Below, piece by piece: positions 42,339 to 52,262 of a stretch of 64,000 bases of DNA. The stretch is from assembly GCA_024401475.1 (NCBI GenBank), contig JAKSKZ010000004.1, positions 1 through 64,000 on the forward strand, written 5' to 3'. The position numbers were made by a program, and so were the translations under genes. The notes under the pieces were generated by a model. That model did no database searches and was not told where the DNA came from. It saw only the letters and a program-made list of their open reading frames with translations. The stretch comes from Paludibacteraceae bacterium. Its GTDB lineage: Bacteria; Bacteroidota; Bacteroidia; Bacteroidales; Paludibacteraceae. Numbering within the stretch: position 1 is the stretch's first letter; each line of letters begins with the position of its first letter.

Positions 42339-45300
42339 TCAATAGTCACGTTGGATATCTGCAATTTTGTCTTGCAACTTACGCAATTGCTCCTCTTGCA
42401 ACACACGCTTGTATTCGATAGGAACTACTTGGATGAACTCCTCTACATAGTGATTCCAATCATCCAACATCGTGCGGGCCAATTTAGAGCCTGTGTAAAC
42501 CCAGTGTTGACGGATCAACTCGTGCAACTCCTTACGGTAAGCATTCTCCTCTACAAGGCTAAGCTCAACCATATCCATGTTACAGAAGTAATCGAAGTGG
42601 TGGTTCTTATCCCAAACGTAGGCAACTCCACCTGACATACCAGCACCGAAGTTTCTACCAGTCTCACCCAAGACAACCACACGACCACCAGTCATGTATT
42701 CACAACAGTGATCACCGGCACCTTCGATAACGGCGATAGCACCTGAGTTACGAACACCGAAACGCTCACCTACGCGACCATTTACATAGAGTTCACCAGT
42801 TGTTGCACCGTACAATCCCGTGTTACCTGCGATGATGTTATCCTCAGGAACGAAGTTGCTACGAACTGGAGGCAAGATAGAGACACGTCCACCACTCAAT
42901 CCCTTAGCGAAGTAGTCATTGGTTTCACCTTCCAAACGGAAGTTAACACCCTTCATCAAGAAGGCACCGAAACTTTGACCTGCAGAACCTTTGAACTTAA
43001 CATTGATTGTTGAGTCTGGCAAACCAGCATCACCATATTTAGAAGCGATAACACCTGACAACATCGTACCGCAAGCACGATCTGTATTCTTTACCGCACA
43101 GTCTATTGTAATCTCTTGTTTTGTCTCAATAGCATTCTTAGCCTGAGCCAAAATCTCCATATCCTTTACATCCTCAACCTTAGTGAAAGGTCTTCCATCG
43201 TAGTGCAAAGCACCCTCGCCCTTAGTAAGCAAGCGAGTGAAATCCAATGTAGAAGCCTTAGAACCAGCCTCAACAGGTTTCTTAACGATCAAGTCTGTAC
43301 GACCAATGATGTCGTTAAGGCTACGGAAGCCCATCTCTGCCAAATACTCACGAACCTCTTGCGCCAAGAATGTGAAGTAATTAACGATATAATCAGAATG
43401 TCCACGGAAACGAGCACGCAACTTAGGATCTTGCGTTGCCACACCCACAGGACAAGTATTTGTGTTACACTTACGCATCATTACACAACCCAAAACGATC
43501 AAAGGAAGTGTACCGAAGCTAAACTCATCAGCTCCCAACATCGCCATCATGATAACGTCGCGACCTGTCTTCAACTGACCGTCCGTCTGCAAACGAACCT
43601 GAGCACGCAAGCCATTCAATGCCAATGTTTGTTGAGATTCAGCCAAACCGATTTCAGGAGAGATACCTGCGAAACGCATTGAAGAGGCAGGAGAAGCACC
43701 AGTACCACCCTCGGCACCTGAAATCACGATCAAGTCTGCCTTAGCCTTAGCCACACCAGCAGCAATTGTTCCGACACCGCTTTCAGCAACCAACTTAACA
43801 GAAACGGCTGCTGTTGGGTTGATGTTCTTCATATCGAAGATCAACTGAGCCAAATCCTCGATAGAGTAAATATCGTGGTGAGGCGGAGGTGAAATAAGTG
43901 AAATTCCAGGAATTGAGTTACGAGTCTTGGCAATGATTTCATTTACCTTAAATCCTGGCAACTGACCACCCTCACCTGGCTTAGCACCTTGTGCCACCTT
44001 GATTTGGATTTCCTCAGCGTTAACAAGATATTCTGCAGTCACACCAAAACGACCTGAAGCAATCTGCTTTGTTTTTGAGCTGTAAGAGATACCGTCCTCG
44101 GTAGTCTTGTGGTAACGTTCGTTATCCTCACCACCTTCACCCGTATTGCTTCGAGCACCCAATTTGTTCATTGCAATGGCAATAGCCTCGTGTGCCTCAG
44201 AAGACAAAGCTCCGAATGACATGGCACCTGTGACAAAGTGCTTTACGATAGACTCAACTGACTCAACCTGATCAACAGGGATCGGTTTAGCAGCACGCTT
44301 ATAATCGAGGAAGTCACGGATGAAGATTGGTTTCTCCTTGCAGTCAACCAACTTCGTGTACTCCTTATATTTATTGTAGTTACCCGTACGAGTAGCGATT
44401 TGCAAAGTTGCGATTGTCTCTGGGTTCCATGCGTGAAGGATTCCATCCTTACGATATGCGAACAAACCATTATTCGGAAGGAACTCATTCATCTCGGTAG
44501 GACGATAAGCCTCGTCGTGCAACTTAATCGCGTCAGCAGCCAAGTGCTTCAAACCGATACCACCAATAGTTGAAATTTCTGTTCCGAAATAGGTCTTCAA
44601 CAAATCCTCGCTCAAACCGATGCTCTCGAATATCTTAGCACCACGATAAGAACGAATAGTAGAGATACCCATCTTAGACATAATCTTGAGCAATCCCTTG
44701 CAAACAGCCTTGATGTAATTATGCTCGGCAGTTGTGTAGTCCTCTTGAATCTTGCCCTTCTTAACCAAATCGTCAATAACAGCAAATGTCATGTAAGGAC
44801 AGATAGCAGATGCACCATAACCCAACAAAAGGGCTGCGTGCATAACCTCGCGAATTTCACCAGACTCAACGATCAAAGCAGTTTGAACACGCTTGCCAAC
44901 ATTGATCAAATAGTGGTGAACCGCACTTACAGCAAGAAGTGATGGAATTACGGCGTGATCGCCATCGACATCACGGTCGCTCAAAATAATATAGTTGATA
45001 CCGCTGTCAACAGACTCTTCTGCTTGTTTGCACAAATCGTCCAATGCATTCTTCAAGCCGATTTCGCCTTTAGAAGCGTCGAACAACAACGGCAACTTCG
45101 TTGTCTTAAATCCTTTATAACGAATATTGCAAAGAATGTCCAACTGAGTATTTGTCAACACTGGGTGAGGAAGACGAACCATCTTACAGTTGCTCTCGTC
45201 TGGAGTCAAAATGTTCGTTCCTACAGCACCAATATACTCAGTCAATGACATTACCAACTCCTCACGGATTGGGTCGATGGCAGGGTTGGTAACCTGAGCA

Positions 45301-46826
45301 AATTGTTGACGGAAGTAGTTGAAGAAAATTTGAGGACGATCAGAGATAACAGCAAGCGGAGTATCATTACCCATCGCAGCCACAGGCTCAGCACCTGACG
45401 TACACATAGGAACGATAGTCTTGTCTATATCTTCTTGACCGAAACCGAAGTTCAACAACTTACGATCGTAGTTTTCTACGCTGTTGCTAACCTTACGGCC
45501 GCTCTTCAATTTCTCCAATTCAATACGGTTGGTACTCAACCACTCTTTATATGGATGCTCAGCTGCGAGCTGAGCCTTCAAATCGCCATCATAATAGATC
45601 TTGCCCTCTTCTGTATCGACCATCAAGATCTTACCTGGTTGCAAACGACCCTTTTGCTTAATCTGCATTGGATCAAAGTCCATCACTCCTACCTCAGATG
45701 CAACCAACATCATATCATTGTTGGTGATAAGGTAACGAGAAGGACGCAAACCGTTACGGTCAAGCAAACCACCTGCGAAACGACCATCACTAAACAACAA
45801 AGCTGCAGGACCATCCCATGGTTCCATCAAAATTGAATGGTACTCATAGAATGCCTTCAAATCTTCGCTAATAGGATTCTTATCGTTGAATGACTCAGGA
45901 ACAAGTACTGCCATTGCGTGAGGCAAGCTCATGCCTGACATAACGAAGAATTCAAACACGTTATCAAGAGAGGCAGAGTCACTCATGTTTGGTTGAACGA
46001 TAGGAGAAATCTCCTTCACCTCACCCAATGTTGCAGAAGAGAGGACACTTTCACGAGCCTTCATCCAGTTACGGTTACCGCGAACTGTATTAATCTCACC
46101 ATTGTGGCAAAGGAAGCGGAATGGCTGAGCCAAGCTCCATGTTGGGAATGTGTTGGTACTGAAACGTGAGTGAACCAACGCCAAACCACTAGTAAGATAA
46201 TCGTTAGACAAATCTGTGAAATACTCTCTCACCTGCATAGATGAGAGCATACCTTTATAGATGATCGTTTTGCTAGAAAGCGAAACGATATAGAAATCAG
46301 GATGAGAAACACGATTTTCGATTCTCTTACGAATCTTATATAATTTACGTTCGAACTCAGGAAGTTCCTCGTCAGAGATACCAGTAATGAAAAGTTGCTT
46401 GATGCTTGGCTCTGTTGCCAAGGCACCTTCGCCCAAACAAGTTGGGTTAGTTGGCACATTGCGCAAATGCATCAATGAGAGATTTTCCTTCTCAATCTCC
46501 TCAAGCATCACTCTAAGGATTTCGTCTTGCTCTTTTTGCGCTTTTGGCAAAAAGACCAAACCTGTTCCGTATTTTCCCTTTTCTGGTACTGGAATACCTT
46601 GAAGCAGAATGAATTCGTGAGGAATTTGGATAAGGATACCCGCTCCATCTCCTGTCTTACCATCACTACCCTCGGCTCCACGGTGACTCATGTTTTCCAA
46701 CACTTTGAGCGCCGAATTGACCAATTCGTGAGACTTGTTTCCGTGAATATTCACAATCATACCCACACCGCAAGCATCATGCTCATTGTCTCTTGAATAA
46801 AGACCTGTTTGACTTGTTAATTGCAT
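42339..46826 (-). CDS. gltB: glutamate synthase large subunit
   Basis: 1495 residues. The glutaminase domain starts after a short propeptide (Cys in NEHDACGVGMIV). The central and FMN domains follow (ARSNTGEGGEDNERY, GAEGGTGASPASSMRF). The 3Fe-4S ligands are in CVMMRKCNTNTCPVGVATQD. The C-terminal GXGXG beta-helix is GAGDHCCEYMTGGRVVVLG. It is the catalytic partner of GltD. A -7 element lies about 55 bp upstream, and purF is transcribed divergently. Confidence 0.96.
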   Translation of the reverse strand: MQLTSQTGLYSRDNEHDACGVGMIVNIHGNKSHELVNSALKVLENMSHRGAEGSDGKTGDGAGILIQIPHEFILLQGIPVPEKGKYGTGLVFLPKAQKEQDEILRVMLEEIEKENLSLMHLRNVPTNPTCLGEGALATEPSIKQLFITGISDEELPEFERKLYKIRKRIENRVSHPDFYIVSLSSKTIIYKGMLSSMQVREYFTDLSNDYLTSGLALVHSRFSTNTFPTWSLAQPFRFLCHNGEINTVRGNRNWMKARESVLSSATLGEVKEISPIVQPNMSDSASLDNVFEFFVMSGMSLPHAMAVLVPESFNDKNPISEDLKAFYEYHSILMEPWDGPAALLFSDGRFAGGLLDRNGLRPSRYLITNNDMMLVASEVGVMDFDPMQIKQKGRLQPGKILMVDTEEGKIYYDGDLKAQLAAEHPYKEWLSTNRIELEKLKSGRKVSNSVENYDRKLLNFGFGQEDIDKTIVPMCTSGAEPVAAMGNDTPLAVISDRPQIFFNYFRQQFAQVTNPAIDPIREELVMSLTEYIGAVGTNILTPDESNCKMVRLPHPVLTNTQLDILCNIRYKGFKTTKLPLLFDASKGEIGLKNALDDLCKQAEESVDSGINYIILSDRDVDGDHAVIPSLLAVSAVHHYLINVGKRVQTALIVESGEIREVMHAALLLGYGASAICPYMTFAVIDDLVKKGKIQEDYTTAEHNYIKAVCKGLLKIMSKMGISTIRSYRGAKIFESIGLSEDLLKTYFGTEISTIGGIGLKHLAADAIKLHDEAYRPTEMNEFLPNNGLFAYRKDGILHAWNPETIATLQIATRTGNYNKYKEYTKLVDCKEKPIFIRDFLDYKRAAKPIPVDQVESVESIVKHFVTGAMSFGALSSEAHEAIAIAMNKLGARSNTGEGGEDNERYHKTTEDGISYSSKTKQIASGRFGVTAEYLVNAEEIQIKVAQGAKPGEGGQLPGFKVNEIIAKTRNSIPGISLISPPPHHDIYSIEDLAQLIFDMKNINPTAAVSVKLVAESGVGTIAAGVAKAKADLIVISGAEGGTGASPASSMRFAGISPEIGLAESQQTLALNGLRAQVRLQTDGQLKTGRDVIMMAMLGADEFSFGTLPLIVLGCVMMRKCNTNTCPVGVATQDPKLRARFRGHSDYIVNYFTFLAQEVREYLAEMGFRSLNDIIGRTDLIVKKPVEAGSKASTLDFTRLLTKGEGALHYDGRPFTKVEDVKDMEILAQAKNAIETKQEITIDCAVKNTDRACGTMLSGVIASKYGDAGLPDSTINVKFKGSAGQSFGAFLMKGVNFRLEGETNDYFAKGLSGGRVSILPPVRSNFVPEDNIIAGNTGLYGATTGELYVNGRVGERFGVRNSGAIAVIEGAGDHCCEYMTGGRVVVLGETGRNFGAGMSGGVAYVWDKNHHFDYFCNMDMVELSLVEENAYRKELHELIRQHWVYTGSKLARTMLDDWNHYVEEFIQVVPIEYKRVLQEEQLRKLQDKIADIQRDY

Positions 46827-47194
46827 CGTTAGTGGAATTTAATTTATAATATTTTACTTTTTTCTGTCATTTTGTACTACAAAACTACAACAATGCTAAC
46901 ATTCAGACACAACCACAAAGCATAAGATTTTTTTTGAAATTCGAACAAAACAGACCAAACTAACAAACTGATATTTTTTCATAAAAATAACAAACAAATC
47001 AACGCAAAATTAACAAAAAATGATCCAAACTATCAAAACCAACAAAAAGTAAACCGCGTGGCATTTTTTCAAAATATCACACTTTCAAACAAATTAAAAT
47101 CTTTTTGACACCACATTCATCAAATATTAGTCAAAAAGTCATTTTTTAAACTTCAAATATAGATTTCAAGGTTTTCTTATATGATATTCTTATA
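46827..47194. other. divergent promoter region between gltB and purF
   Basis: About 400 bp, very AT-rich and without genes. It holds both promoters (46880-46887 minus, 47195-47202 plus). No clear operator dyad seen. Confidence 0.5.
46880..46887 (-). promoter_or_regulatory. -7 element of the gltB promoter
   Basis: The minus strand reads TAGTTTTG. A TTG lies about 22 bp upstream. Confidence 0.5.
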
Positions 47195-47202
47195 TATCTT
47201 TG
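47195..47202 (+). promoter_or_regulatory. -7 element of the purF promoter
   Basis: TATCTTTG, 27 bp upstream of the ATG at 47230. Confidence 0.55.
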
Positions 47203-47229
47203 TACTCGTAAAAATACAAACAAAAAGAA

Positions 47230-49113
47230 ATGGAACCTTTGAAGCACGAATGTGGAGTCGCCATGATACGCCTCCTCAAACCTTTGGAGTATTACGAAAA
47301 GAAATACGGTACTTGGATGTACGGACTCAACAAGTTGTACCTCCTCATGGAGAAACAGCACAACCGTGGCCAAGAAGGTGCGGGTCTTGCCTGCGTTAAA
47401 CTACAAGCCAACCCTGGCGAAGAGTATATGTTTCGCGAACGTGCCATGGGCACTGGAGCCATCACCGAAATATTCGGAACGGTACACGAACATTTCAAAG
47501 ATCTCACGCATGAGCAACTGCATGATGCGACTTACGCCACACAATGTCTTCCTTTTGCAGGAGAACTTTACATGGGCCACCTCCGCTACTCCACCACTGG
47601 GAAAAGCGGAATCTCATACGTCCACCCTTTCTTGAGAAGAAACAACTGGAGAGCGAAAAACTTAGCCCTTTGCGGAAACTTCAATTTGACCAACGTCGAT
47701 GAAATCTTTGCTGACATCACATCCGACGGTCAGCACCCAAGAAAATATGCCGACACCTACATCATGCTTGAGCAAGTGGGACACCGCCTCGACCGCGAAG
47801 TGGAACGCCTATATAATATATGTAGTCAAGAAGGTCTAAAGGGAATGGACATCACGCATGCCATCGAAGACCGCATCGACTTAGTCAACGTCTTGAAACG
47901 TTCTTCTAAAACTTGGGACGGCGGTTATGTAATTTGCGGATTGACAGGTAGTGGAGAGAGCTTCGCCATCAGAGACCCCTGGGGCATCCGTCCTGGATTC
48001 TGGTACAAAGACGACGAAATCATGGTGCTTGCTTCCGAAAGGCCTGTAATCCAAACTGCGCTCAACGTGCCTGTCGATAGCATACACGAATTGTTGCCCG
48101 GCCAAGCACTAATCGTAAACAAGAAAGGCGAGATGAGTCTTTCTCAAGTAAACGAGCCTAAGACGCTTAAAGCTTGTTCTTTTGAGAGAATTTATTTCAG
48201 TCGTGGCAGTGACATCGACATCTATCGTGAACGTAAGGAATTAGGAGCATCCCTCGTCCCTTCCATTCTAAAGGCTGTCGACAACGACATTCACAATACG
48301 GTATTCTCCTTCATCCCTAACACAGCCGAAGTTGCTTTCTACGGAATGTTGGAAGGCTTGGACAACTACCTCAACAAACTAAAGGCCAAGCGTATTGAAT
48401 CGTTGGGTCACAACCCAAGTCACAGTGAATTGGAGGCTATCCTATCGGAGAGAATCCGCAGTGAAAAGGTTGCTATCAAAGACATCAAACTTCGTACGTT
48501 CATCGCAGAGGGCAACACTCGAAACGACCTTGCCACTCACGTTTACGACACAACTTACGGAAGCATCGTCCCTTACATCGACAATTTGGTTGTCATTGAC
48601 GATAGTATTGTTAGAGGCACCACCCTCAAGCAAAGCATCATCAAAATATTGGATCGCTTGCATCCAAAGAAGATTGTCATCGTTTCCTCTTCACCTCAAG
48701 TACGCTACCCAGATTATTATGGTATCGACATGGCAAGCATGGATCAGTTCATAGCCTTCCGTGCAACTATGGCATTAATTGAAGAGAGAGGCATGACCGA
48801 CATTGTTAAACAGGCCTACCAAAAGAGCAAGGCCCAAGAGAACAAGCCTAAAGAAGAGATAGTCAACTATGTAAAAGAGATTTACGCTCCGTTTACCGAC
48901 GAAGAGATTTCTAAAAAGATGGTGGATCTTCTCTCCGACAGCAGCATCCAATCCGACGTTCAAGTGGTCTATCAAACGCTTGATGGATTAAGAAAGGCTT
49001 GTCCAAATCATCCTGGAGATTGGTACTTCAGCGGTGACTACCCTACGCCCGGAGGTCGAAGACTTCTTAACAAAGCCTTCATCGACTACATCGAGAAGAA
49101 CTACAAATTCTGA
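47230..49113 (+). CDS. purF: amidophosphoribosyltransferase-type protein
   Basis: 627 residues, about 120 longer than E. coli PurF, as is usual for this Bacteroidetes form. A short propeptide MEPLKHE precedes Cys8 of the Ntn glutaminase (CGVAMIRLL; EKQHNRGQEGAGLACV; GHLRYSTTGKSG). The PRPP-binding loop is LVVIDDSIVRGTTLKQSI. It would catalyse the first committed step of purine synthesis. Sequence insertions and a long C-terminal extension (from about 540) differ from canonical PurF, so the genome may carry a second, shorter purF. Confidence 0.88.
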   Translation: MEPLKHECGVAMIRLLKPLEYYEKKYGTWMYGLNKLYLLMEKQHNRGQEGAGLACVKLQANPGEEYMFRERAMGTGAITEIFGTVHEHFKDLTHEQLHDATYATQCLPFAGELYMGHLRYSTTGKSGISYVHPFLRRNNWRAKNLALCGNFNLTNVDEIFADITSDGQHPRKYADTYIMLEQVGHRLDREVERLYNICSQEGLKGMDITHAIEDRIDLVNVLKRSSKTWDGGYVICGLTGSGESFAIRDPWGIRPGFWYKDDEIMVLASERPVIQTALNVPVDSIHELLPGQALIVNKKGEMSLSQVNEPKTLKACSFERIYFSRGSDIDIYRERKELGASLVPSILKAVDNDIHNTVFSFIPNTAEVAFYGMLEGLDNYLNKLKAKRIESLGHNPSHSELEAILSERIRSEKVAIKDIKLRTFIAEGNTRNDLATHVYDTTYGSIVPYIDNLVVIDDSIVRGTTLKQSIIKILDRLHPKKIVIVSSSPQVRYPDYYGIDMASMDQFIAFRATMALIEERGMTDIVKQAYQKSKAQENKPKEEIVNYVKEIYAPFTDEEISKKMVDLLSDSSIQSDVQVVYQTLDGLRKACPNHPGDWYFSGDYPTPGGRRLLNKAFIDYIEKNYKF

Positions 49114-49137
49114 AAATCACGCTAAGGATTATAATAG

Positions 49138-49173
49138 AAATGGTTTGGAGCGAAAGTTCCAAACCATTTTTTC
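49138..49173 (+). terminator. purF terminator
   Basis: AAATGGTTTGGA with its complement TCCAAACCATTT around GCGAAAGT, then TTTC. Confidence 0.85.
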
Positions 49174-49303
49174 ATTTCACAACGCTATAATCAACATTCG
49201 CAAAGAAATTCTTGTCTCTTTCCTATTTTTTATTTACATTTATTAAAACAAAGACAAAACGCTCGGTTGTCAAGGGGTCCGAGGAAGTTTAAAATTCTAA
49301 GCC

Positions 49304-50584
49304 ATGGATATAAATAGCATATTATCAACAGACATGATCAATTTTTTGGTCGTCGGGGTATTCTCTCTTTTGATTGGACTTTCGCAAAGAAAACTATATC
49401 AAAAAGAAGACGATTCCATCAACACATTCGGTTCCGACCGAACCTTCACTTTGATAGGCGTACTTGGATACATTCTATACATCATCGGGAAAGGCTCGCT
49501 CGTTCCATTCCTTTGCGGAGGTGCAATGCTCTCAATGCTGCTGTGCATCAACTACAGTTACAAAATTTTCAAACAAGGCTATCACGGCATAACGTCAATC
49601 GTCATTGCCCTCATCACCTACTGTCTCACCCCGATCATCTACGAGAAGGAGATGTGGATGGGCATACTCATCGTAGTTTCCATTCTGATTTTGACAGAGA
49701 TGAAGAGCAAGTTCATCGAATTCACCAAAATGATGAACGACGAAGAGTTCCTCAATTTGGGAAAGTTCCTCATCATCGCAGGAGTCATTCTTCCTGTCCT
49801 ACCCGACAGTGAACTTTTAGAAGGTTCGGGGCTGACACCTTACACCATTTGGTTGGCAACAGTAGTCATTTCAGGCATTTCCTACGTCAGTTATCTTTTG
49901 AAAAAATATGTCTTCAAAGATGGAGGAATTATCGTAACTGGCATATTGGGCGGCATCTATAGTAGCACTGCCACCTGTATCATTTTGGCCAAGAAGGCGA
50001 AAGATTGCACGAACGACACAGACCTATACGTCAGTGCACTCTTCTGTGCCATCACGATGATGTACTTCAAATTTCTCATCCTTTTAGGCATTTTCAACAA
50101 CGAACTGATGCGACAATATTGGTATCTATTTGCTATCATGATTATTGTTTCTGCTTTAGTAGCCTTCTATTTCTTCAAAAAAGGAGGCAACAAGGAGAAG
50201 ACAGAAACTGCAGAAGAGGACAAGAAAGACGAGAAAAACCCATTGGAATTCAAAGTTGCTATCTTCTTTGCCGTGCTATTCGTGGCCTTCACGCTTGTCA
50301 CTAAATATGCGTTAGACTATTTCGGAGATAGCGGTCTAAGAATCCTCTCCATCATTGTCGGCGTCACAGACATCAATCCATTCATCATCAACTTGTTCCA
50401 ATCGCCACACAATGTGAGCGACACCTTGCTGATTCTTGCGGCCTTCCAAGCCATCATCAGCAACAATGTAGTGAAAATGCTATACGGCATCTTCTTCTCT
50501 GGAAGAAAGATAACTCGTCCTCTAATGATTGGATTCAGCATCATTTGTGCCGTGAACATCGCATTGGTTTTGATATTTCTGTAA
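49304..50584 (+). CDS. DUF4010 (MgtC-like) membrane protein
   Basis: 426 residues with about ten to twelve membrane segments. The N-terminal MgtC/DUF4010 pattern (FLVVGVFSLLIGLSQRKLYQ, DSINTFGSDRTFTLIGVLGY) and the central GGIYSSTATCIILAKKAKD match the DUF4010 family. A charged cytoplasmic insertion (KKGGNKEKTETAEEDKKDEK) separates the two halves. Transport or envelope stress roles are suspected for MgtC-like proteins, but the substrate is unknown. Confidence 0.8.
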   Translation: MDINSILSTDMINFLVVGVFSLLIGLSQRKLYQKEDDSINTFGSDRTFTLIGVLGYILYIIGKGSLVPFLCGGAMLSMLLCINYSYKIFKQGYHGITSIVIALITYCLTPIIYEKEMWMGILIVVSILILTEMKSKFIEFTKMMNDEEFLNLGKFLIIAGVILPVLPDSELLEGSGLTPYTIWLATVVISGISYVSYLLKKYVFKDGGIIVTGILGGIYSSTATCIILAKKAKDCTNDTDLYVSALFCAITMMYFKFLILLGIFNNELMRQYWYLFAIMIIVSALVAFYFFKKGGNKEKTETAEEDKKDEKNPLEFKVAIFFAVLFVAFTLVTKYALDYFGDSGLRILSIIVGVTDINPFIINLFQSPHNVSDTLLILAAFQAIISNNVVKMLYGIFFSGRKITRPLMIGFSIICAVNIALVLIFL

Positions 50585-50649
50585 TGACGTCTTTCTCTTT
50601 TTTCACAAAAGATGTAATTTTGGCAACTATAACATTACAAACAAGGCTT

Positions 50650-50877
50650 ATGACAAAAGAGCAGATCAACATCATCGAATACTTGGTTTGTTGCGTAGGG
50701 GCATTTTCCCAACGCTTTGGATTGACAAATCGCCAGGCATACCAGTACTTGCACCAATATAAGGGACTGCAATTCCTAATGGATTTCTATGACGTGGAGC
50801 ATACGCAATCTATCGACGATGCCGTGGAGGATTGTACAAAAATTTGTCAGAGGCATGGAGGTACCTTAACGCTATGA
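50650..50877 (+). CDS. DUF3791 protein
   Basis: 75 residues. Helical pattern EYLVCCVGAFSQRFGLTNRQ, AYQYLHQYKGLQFLMDFYDV is typical of DUF3791. The ATG at 50650 is used because the upstream frame overlaps the DUF4010 gene. Its stop overlaps the ATG of the DUF3990 gene (ATGA). In Bacteroidales these two families recur together, in an arrangement resembling a toxin-antitoxin pair in which this would be the antitoxin-side protein. Confidence 0.75.
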   Translation: MTKEQINIIEYLVCCVGAFSQRFGLTNRQAYQYLHQYKGLQFLMDFYDVEHTQSIDDAVEDCTKICQRHGGTLTL

Positions 50878-51344
50878 GACTCTATCATGGATCCAACATG
50901 TTCATCTCTGAAATAGACTTGAGCATGGGCAAAAAAGGTAAGGATTTCGGACGCGGATTCTATCTCAGTGCCCTTTACCCACAAGCCCTTAGAATGGCAG
51001 AGTTGACGGTAGCTAAGACCAATGAGGGGGAGCCTATCGTTTCAGAATTCATCTATGACGAGAGTAAAGCACAGAATTTGAATGTGCTATGCTTTGACGG
51101 CTATACCAAAGAGTGGGCGGAGTTCATCATCATGAACCGTCAAAATCGAAGTGATCTGCAAGTTCATAATTACGACATCGTTTATGGACCAATAGCTGAT
51201 GATACGGTAGGTGCCACAATCAACCTATTCGTCCGTCAGTACATTGACATAGACGAACTTATTCGACGTTTGAAATTTGCAGAGCCAAAATATCAGTATT
51301 TCTTTGCAACTCCATCGGCATTAACCACTTTGACCAAAGCATAA
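50874..51344 (+). CDS. DUF3990 protein, ADP-ribosyltransferase-like
   Basis: 156 residues from MRLYHGSNMF. RLYHGS (His) and DFGRGFYLS (Tyr) match the H and Y positions of the ADP-ribosyltransferase fold, to which DUF3990 is assigned. The third active residue is not certain. It starts inside the stop of the DUF3791 gene, so translation is coupled. If active it could modify a host target with ADP-ribose; toxin function is inferred from fold and gene pairing. Confidence 0.75.
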   Translation: MRLYHGSNMFISEIDLSMGKKGKDFGRGFYLSALYPQALRMAELTVAKTNEGEPIVSEFIYDESKAQNLNVLCFDGYTKEWAEFIIMNRQNRSDLQVHNYDIVYGPIADDTVGATINLFVRQYIDIDELIRRLKFAEPKYQYFFATPSALTTLTKA

Positions 51345-51345
51345 T

Positions 51346-51603
51346 ATGACACCACAAAAAATACACGAACGCGATAAGCAGTTTATGATAGAATGTCTAA
51401 CATCAGATATGATTCAGATGCTGATGGAAGACCGCGGACTTTCCATGGTCGAAGCCATGTCTCTACTTTATAATTCCAAGACCTACGAGAAGTTGGAAGA
51501 TGAGCGTACAGGCTTGTATTATCAGGGTGCCGTATATGTCATGGAGTATTTGGAAGAGGAATTGCAGAAATCGGAAACTGTGCCACCATTTGAACCAGAG
51601 TAA
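51346..51603 (+). CDS. third gene of the DUF3791/DUF3990 cassette
   Basis: 85 residues: RDKQFMIECLTSDMIQMLME, DRGLSMVEAMSLLYNSKTYE, then KLEDERTGLYYQGAVYVMEY. Helical and acidic at the end. It starts 1 bp after the DUF3990 stop. The helical spacing resembles DUF3791, so it may be a second, diverged antitoxin-like protein. No other family is recognised. Confidence 0.7.
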   Translation: MTPQKIHERDKQFMIECLTSDMIQMLMEDRGLSMVEAMSLLYNSKTYEKLEDERTGLYYQGAVYVMEYLEEELQKSETVPPFEPE

Positions 51604-51653
51604 AAAGGATTTTGATTAAGCAGGACAAAGCCAATAGAATTCAAGAGATCATT

Positions 51654-52061
51654 ATGAAAACAAACAAAAAAGATTTATACAAACAACAAAACGAAGATTT
51701 TTTAGTCCAAACAAAAGGGCAAGAGGGTGTAAAAGAATTGAAAAATGGAGTTCTCTACAAAATTCAATCTTCTGGCGAAGGGAAAGGCATAGTCCAACCG
51801 CATAGTGTCGTAACTTGCCACTACAAAGGCAGCCTGATCAACGGACGAGTTTTCGATAATTCATACAGTAGAAATTATCCCGAAGCCTTTCGAGTAAATG
51901 AGCTAATAGAAGGATTCCAACTCGCGTTGCTCAATATGCACATCGGCGACCATTGGATTGTCTACATACCTTCCGAACTGGGCTATGGCAAACGTTCTTC
52001 TGGCGACATACCAGGCAACTCCACCCTCATTTTTGAGATTGAGTTGTTTTCGATTGCGTAA
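51654..52061 (+). CDS. FKBP-type peptidyl-prolyl isomerase
   Basis: 135 residues from MKTNKKDLYK. FKBP core: SVVTCHYKGSLINGRVFDNS, VNELIEGFQLALLNMHIGDH and the terminal strand YGKRSSGDIPGNSTLIFEIE, which includes the family Y-G, P-N and F-x-x-E-L positions. It has no signal peptide, so it should be cytosolic. It speeds proline isomerisation during folding. It lies 50 bp after the DUF3990 cassette but is probably unrelated to it. Confidence 0.88.
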   Translation: MKTNKKDLYKQQNEDFLVQTKGQEGVKELKNGVLYKIQSSGEGKGIVQPHSVVTCHYKGSLINGRVFDNSYSRNYPEAFRVNELIEGFQLALLNMHIGDHWIVYIPSELGYGKRSSGDIPGNSTLIFEIELFSIA

Positions 52062-52164
52062 AAGCATAAATCAATCAGAATCAACAAGATAAAAGCAAGT
52101 CGAAAGACATGATCTCTTGATGATTACAAACTCAACGTCAAAGGAAGCAAAATAAATCCTACGA

Positions 52165-52195
52165 TAAAGGCGGCCCACATAGGGTCGCCTTTGCT
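52165..52195 (-). terminator. hairpin after the VWA gene
   Basis: On the minus strand AAAGGCG and CGCCTTT arms with an inner CC/GG pair. The T tract is weak. An open minus-strand stretch from 52260 to 52124 ends in a hydrophobic segment (FIVGFILLPLTLSL) but has no convincing start. Confidence 0.5.
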
Positions 52196-52262
52196 ATAAA
52201 ATGAGTTCGCCTTAGACTTATAACTTCTGAAGTAGCTCTTTCTAAATTCTACAACTACCCCA

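Noticed and set aside
49304-51603. DUF4010 protein as part of the DUF3990 toxin cassette
   Set aside because: 65 bp separate them, the cassette has its own coupled starts, and DUF4010 is widespread without it.
52124-52260. Small membrane protein after the VWA gene
   Set aside because: The stretch is open and ends in a hydrophobic segment, but lacks an ATG in its own region and contains a hairpin. It may be the tail of a frameshifted VWA gene, but that is unproven.
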